NCBI GenBank assembly: GCA_000697355.1
Contig: JNEN01001227.1
Coordinates: forward strand, 682,001-746,000
Direction of reading: 5' to 3'
DNA: 64,000 bases
DNA from: Syncephalastrum monosporum B8922
Lineage: Eukaryota > Mucoromycota > Mucoromycetes > Mucorales > Syncephalastraceae
The notes under the pieces are model-generated. The model had not been told where the DNA came from and ran no database searches. It worked only from the letters and a program-made list of their open reading frames with translations. The translations under genes were made by a program, and so were the position numbers. The first letter of the stretch is position 1, and each line of letters starts with the position of its first letter. Shown one piece after another: positions 61,420 to 64,000 of this stretch.

Positions 61420-63117
61420 GTAAAAAAAATAAGGAAAGAAAGGCTGTGTTTTCTTGTCGTACAAGTTTCAGGCATGAATTTGTGACATAAACCTCAGAAA
61501 AAATGCACATTTTTGAAAAAAAAAAAGTGGCTCTATGCAATCAATGCAATGTTGCAATAATGCCACAATGCAACAGTATTCAAGTGCATACGAGAGAATG
61601 CCCTTAATGCATATGTCAGTGCTCTCATCACTTTCATTCTTTTCGTACGGACCGCGCTTTGTACCCTAGGACCTAGTACAATATTCAGGAAAGCAATCGA
61701 TGGCCTATTAATAATCAATCATCCAGGCTCATTCATATGGATCTAAGTTTTTTAATATGGTAGGTAATAGCCAAGAAAGGGCTGTGTCGTTTCTTACATG
61801 TCATTCGATGCTCAATGCGTTTGATAATTTTATTTGCGTAAAGGGCCCTTGCGCATGTAGAGACAGATGTAGAAGAGCTGTTGCACATATCACCATCGGA
61901 TTTCAAATTGGAAAGCAGGTACAACACACAAAATGAAACACGGTCAGTCACCTGGAGTAATCTCCCCACACAAAACCGCGCTTTCTTCTAGGACGCCTCA
62001 CCCCTGACAATGAAATGCTTGCAAGAGTATTGATGGAACAAGATCGCGACGACTCTGATTATCGCTTCGCTCAGTTTCAAATTTCAGTCAACGGGAAAAA
62101 AAGGGTAGTGTGCTTATGCCATCGTCCGCACCTGCACGCTGGAAACAATTTCTCTCCAATATGTATTAGGACTCGTCTCTTACGTACATGAGCTCTGAGA
62201 AAGCTGAAGTTGTTGATAGAAAAGGAACAGTATAGTTATCACATCAGTACTTTAATTGAACTATCGAGTAAGTGGTGCCATCCTACTCCGTTCCACTTCC
62301 ACCGGCTTCCATCATGGCGTCGAGGTTCTATTGACAGCGTCATTTCCATTTGTGCGTGTATTATAGATCTCGAATGACAAACAGACCTCCGTGTATGTTG
62401 CTTCAATATATATAGGATTATTGCTTCGAGATATAGAATCAAATATTCTATCGTGTGCAAGCAGATCTTGATGTTTCCGTTTTTCAATCCGAGGAAACCG
62501 TGCAGGCCCCAAGCCTAGGCGGATGACCTTATCCCTATTGAAATTGGTACTATACTGGAACGATCCATATACAATATGCATTACAGCTATATGTGCCATC
62601 CCATACGGTGCAGATATATCTCAATTGGAAAGTATGTCCCTCTACTTGCAATAGGTACAGTAAATACGCATTTTCGTAGAAAGTTTCGAAGGTTTGCATA
62701 TGCCATTGAACTTCCCAAATATACCAGCCCAGAAAAGCTTACTAGAAGAAAATATGTTATCACCTGTTTTCTGTTTGTTCTATAGTGCGTTGTGCATTCG
62801 TTGTACCCGGCATTTGTATCTTGACTTCTCGAACAATTTCCCTTGAGCTGGTGGACCAATAAGAATCCGCGCTGACCTTGCAATACCATACACTCCTTCT
62901 CAGACTTCTTTGACTAAGACGTAAAAGTCAAAATGTACCATAGATGTCTGACTTTAGAAGAATTAGAATGTCAGGAAAGGCATGCGTCTACCGGCGAACA
63001 GAGCACTGTGCGTGCGAAACCCTGAGGACCGTGGTAAAAATAAAAAGAGCCGCTGCATGGACCCTGCTTTTCTTTGTCACTTTCTTGTTCCTCTTTTTTT
63101 TTTCCGAATTGCCCACC
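61420..63117. other. Intergenic between nuclease and peptide transporter
   Basis: About 1.7 kb of AT-rich DNA separating divergent genes. ORFs of 60-100 codons on both strands look random. T-rich sequence close to 63090-63110 probably belongs to the transporter 5' UTR. No gene, tRNA or repeat was identified. Confidence 0.4.
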
Positions 63118-64000
63118 ATGGAGAAAGAAAAGACGTCAGACACCATTGGAGACGTCAATGATGTAGCGTTTAATCAAGAGAACGTTGAAATGATCCAGGG
63201 AGAAGACGGCACGTTCTTCCCGGCGCCAACCGAGAAAGACTGGTCTGATCTCCGTCAAGTTGCTGACAGTGTACCCAAGTCAGCCTTCTTGGTCATCTTG
63301 CTCGAGTTTTGTGAGCGATTCACCTACTATGGCCTGAATGGCCCCTTTCAGAACTACATCCAGCAGCCTGCACCTCCGTCATGCAAGTATTAAATTGATA
63401 ACGAGGAGGCCTCTCAGGCCATGCAAGAAGTCAAGACAGAAAAGCTAAATTTTTTTTTTCTGTCTAAAATCAGATCCCGCCGAACAGCCTGGCGCTCTCG
63501 GCCGAGGTCAGCAAACAGCAACAGCGCTCACGACATTCTTCCAGTAAGTCCGTGTATATCTTTTTGTCTTACAGATAAGCTTAATCGTACTCCGCATTAT
63601 TTTCATTCCTCAGATTCTGGTGTTATGTTACTCCACGTAAGTCACGAACGAATGAGAAAGACGATCAACAGTATACCAAACAACGCGCCTGTGATAGTTA
63701 TTGGCGGTATGATTGCCGATCAGTATCTCGGCAAAATTAATACCATCCTCGCCTTCTCGGCTATCTACATGGTGGGTTTAATTATCTTGACAGCCACCTC
63801 GGCGCCTGCGGCTATCGAAAACGGCGCTGCATTTCCGGGTTTTGTGGTGGCCATTGTGATCATTGGTCTGGGTACAGGCGGTATCAAAGCCAATGTGTCG
63901 CCGCTCGTAGCTGAACAATACAACGTGCAGAAGCCCTATGTTCGCGTCCAACCCCGTACAAACTGGCTGGGCCGGAAACAGGGGGACGAGGTCGAGCGTG
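63118..64000 (+). CDS. PTR2: PTR/POT-family di/tripeptide transporter, 5' part
   Basis: Four exons are inside the window: 63118-63382, 63474-63543, 63614-63636 and 63698 to the right edge, where the gene continues. The protein begins MEKEKTSDTIGDVNDVAF. The POT signature follows: VPKSAFLVILLEFCERFTYY, then GLNGPFQNYIQQP. Further on come FFQFWCYVTPLIGGMIADQY and LGKINTILAFSAIYMVGLII, then VVAIVIIGLGTGGIKANVSP. These are the first four or five membrane helices of a proton-coupled oligopeptide transporter of the Ptr2 type in the plasma membrane. The first intron has a GC donor (T|gcaagt) with a normal AG acceptor, and the third exon is only 23 nt. Both are needed to keep the conserved reading frame. 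Confidence 0.93.

Overview
The window reads as chromosomal DNA of a filamentous fungus, most probably a Mucorales (Mucoromycota) species. Genes are split by many short GT-AG introns (about 45-110 nt), intergenic DNA is AT-rich with pyrimidine tracts, and proteins carry long Q/P/S tracts. Several products have typical fungal architectures: a Zds-type protein, a bZIP with a C-terminal DUF3425-like domain, a KNH-like secreted protein and an Alr/Mnr2-like CorA. Species cannot be fixed from the sequence alone. Exon joins below were worked out by hand from splice signals, reading phase and recognisable protein families, and no transcript data were available.

Layout. 1-15 kb: the 3' end of a CDC20-type APC/C activator, a four-finger C2H2 protein (-), a 3.4 kb gap, eIF3h (-), an HMG-box INO80/Nhp10-like protein (+), mitochondrial ribosomal protein uL29m (-), a G-protein alpha subunit (-), a 2.2 kb gap, then tRNA dimethylallyltransferase MOD5 (+), which converges on a tRNA-Gly(CCC) gene. 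15.4-19.9 kb: an intron-rich telomerase-type (TERT) reverse transcriptase core, followed by poorly explained DNA with one possible spliced gene. 19.9-25 kb: heat shock factor (+) and STT3 (-), convergent. 25-28.9 kb: an accessory-looking stretch with a small membrane protein, a TA-flanked 507-bp inverted-repeat element (MITE), and the decayed gene it landed in.

28.9-35.3 kb: a very GC-rich ADE6-type FGAM synthase (+), a small secreted KNH-like protein (-) and the bZIP (-). 38.6-40.4 kb: the Zds-family protein. 40.9-42.7 kb: a 1.8-kb element with about 235-bp terminal inverted repeats, ten 16-bp tandem repeats and a broken, unrecognised coding region. 43.3-46.5 kb: a CorA-type magnesium transporter and a BTG/Tob protein. 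49.5-53.3 kb: a BRO1-domain (PalA/Bro1/Alix) protein. 55.6-61.4 kb: mitochondrial glycerol-3-phosphate dehydrogenase, mitochondrial GatB/PET112 and a FEN1/XPG-like nuclease. 63.1 kb to the end: the 5' part of a PTR/POT peptide transporter.

Most genes are unrelated housekeeping or regulatory functions, as expected for a eukaryotic chromosome, and there is no operon logic or gene cluster. The parts that deserve a second look are the compact TERT-like gene, the fold-back-like element at 40.9-42.7 kb, the MITE insertion with a clean empty-site reconstruction, and the tRNA-Gly whose Pol III terminator lies opposite the last codon of MOD5.
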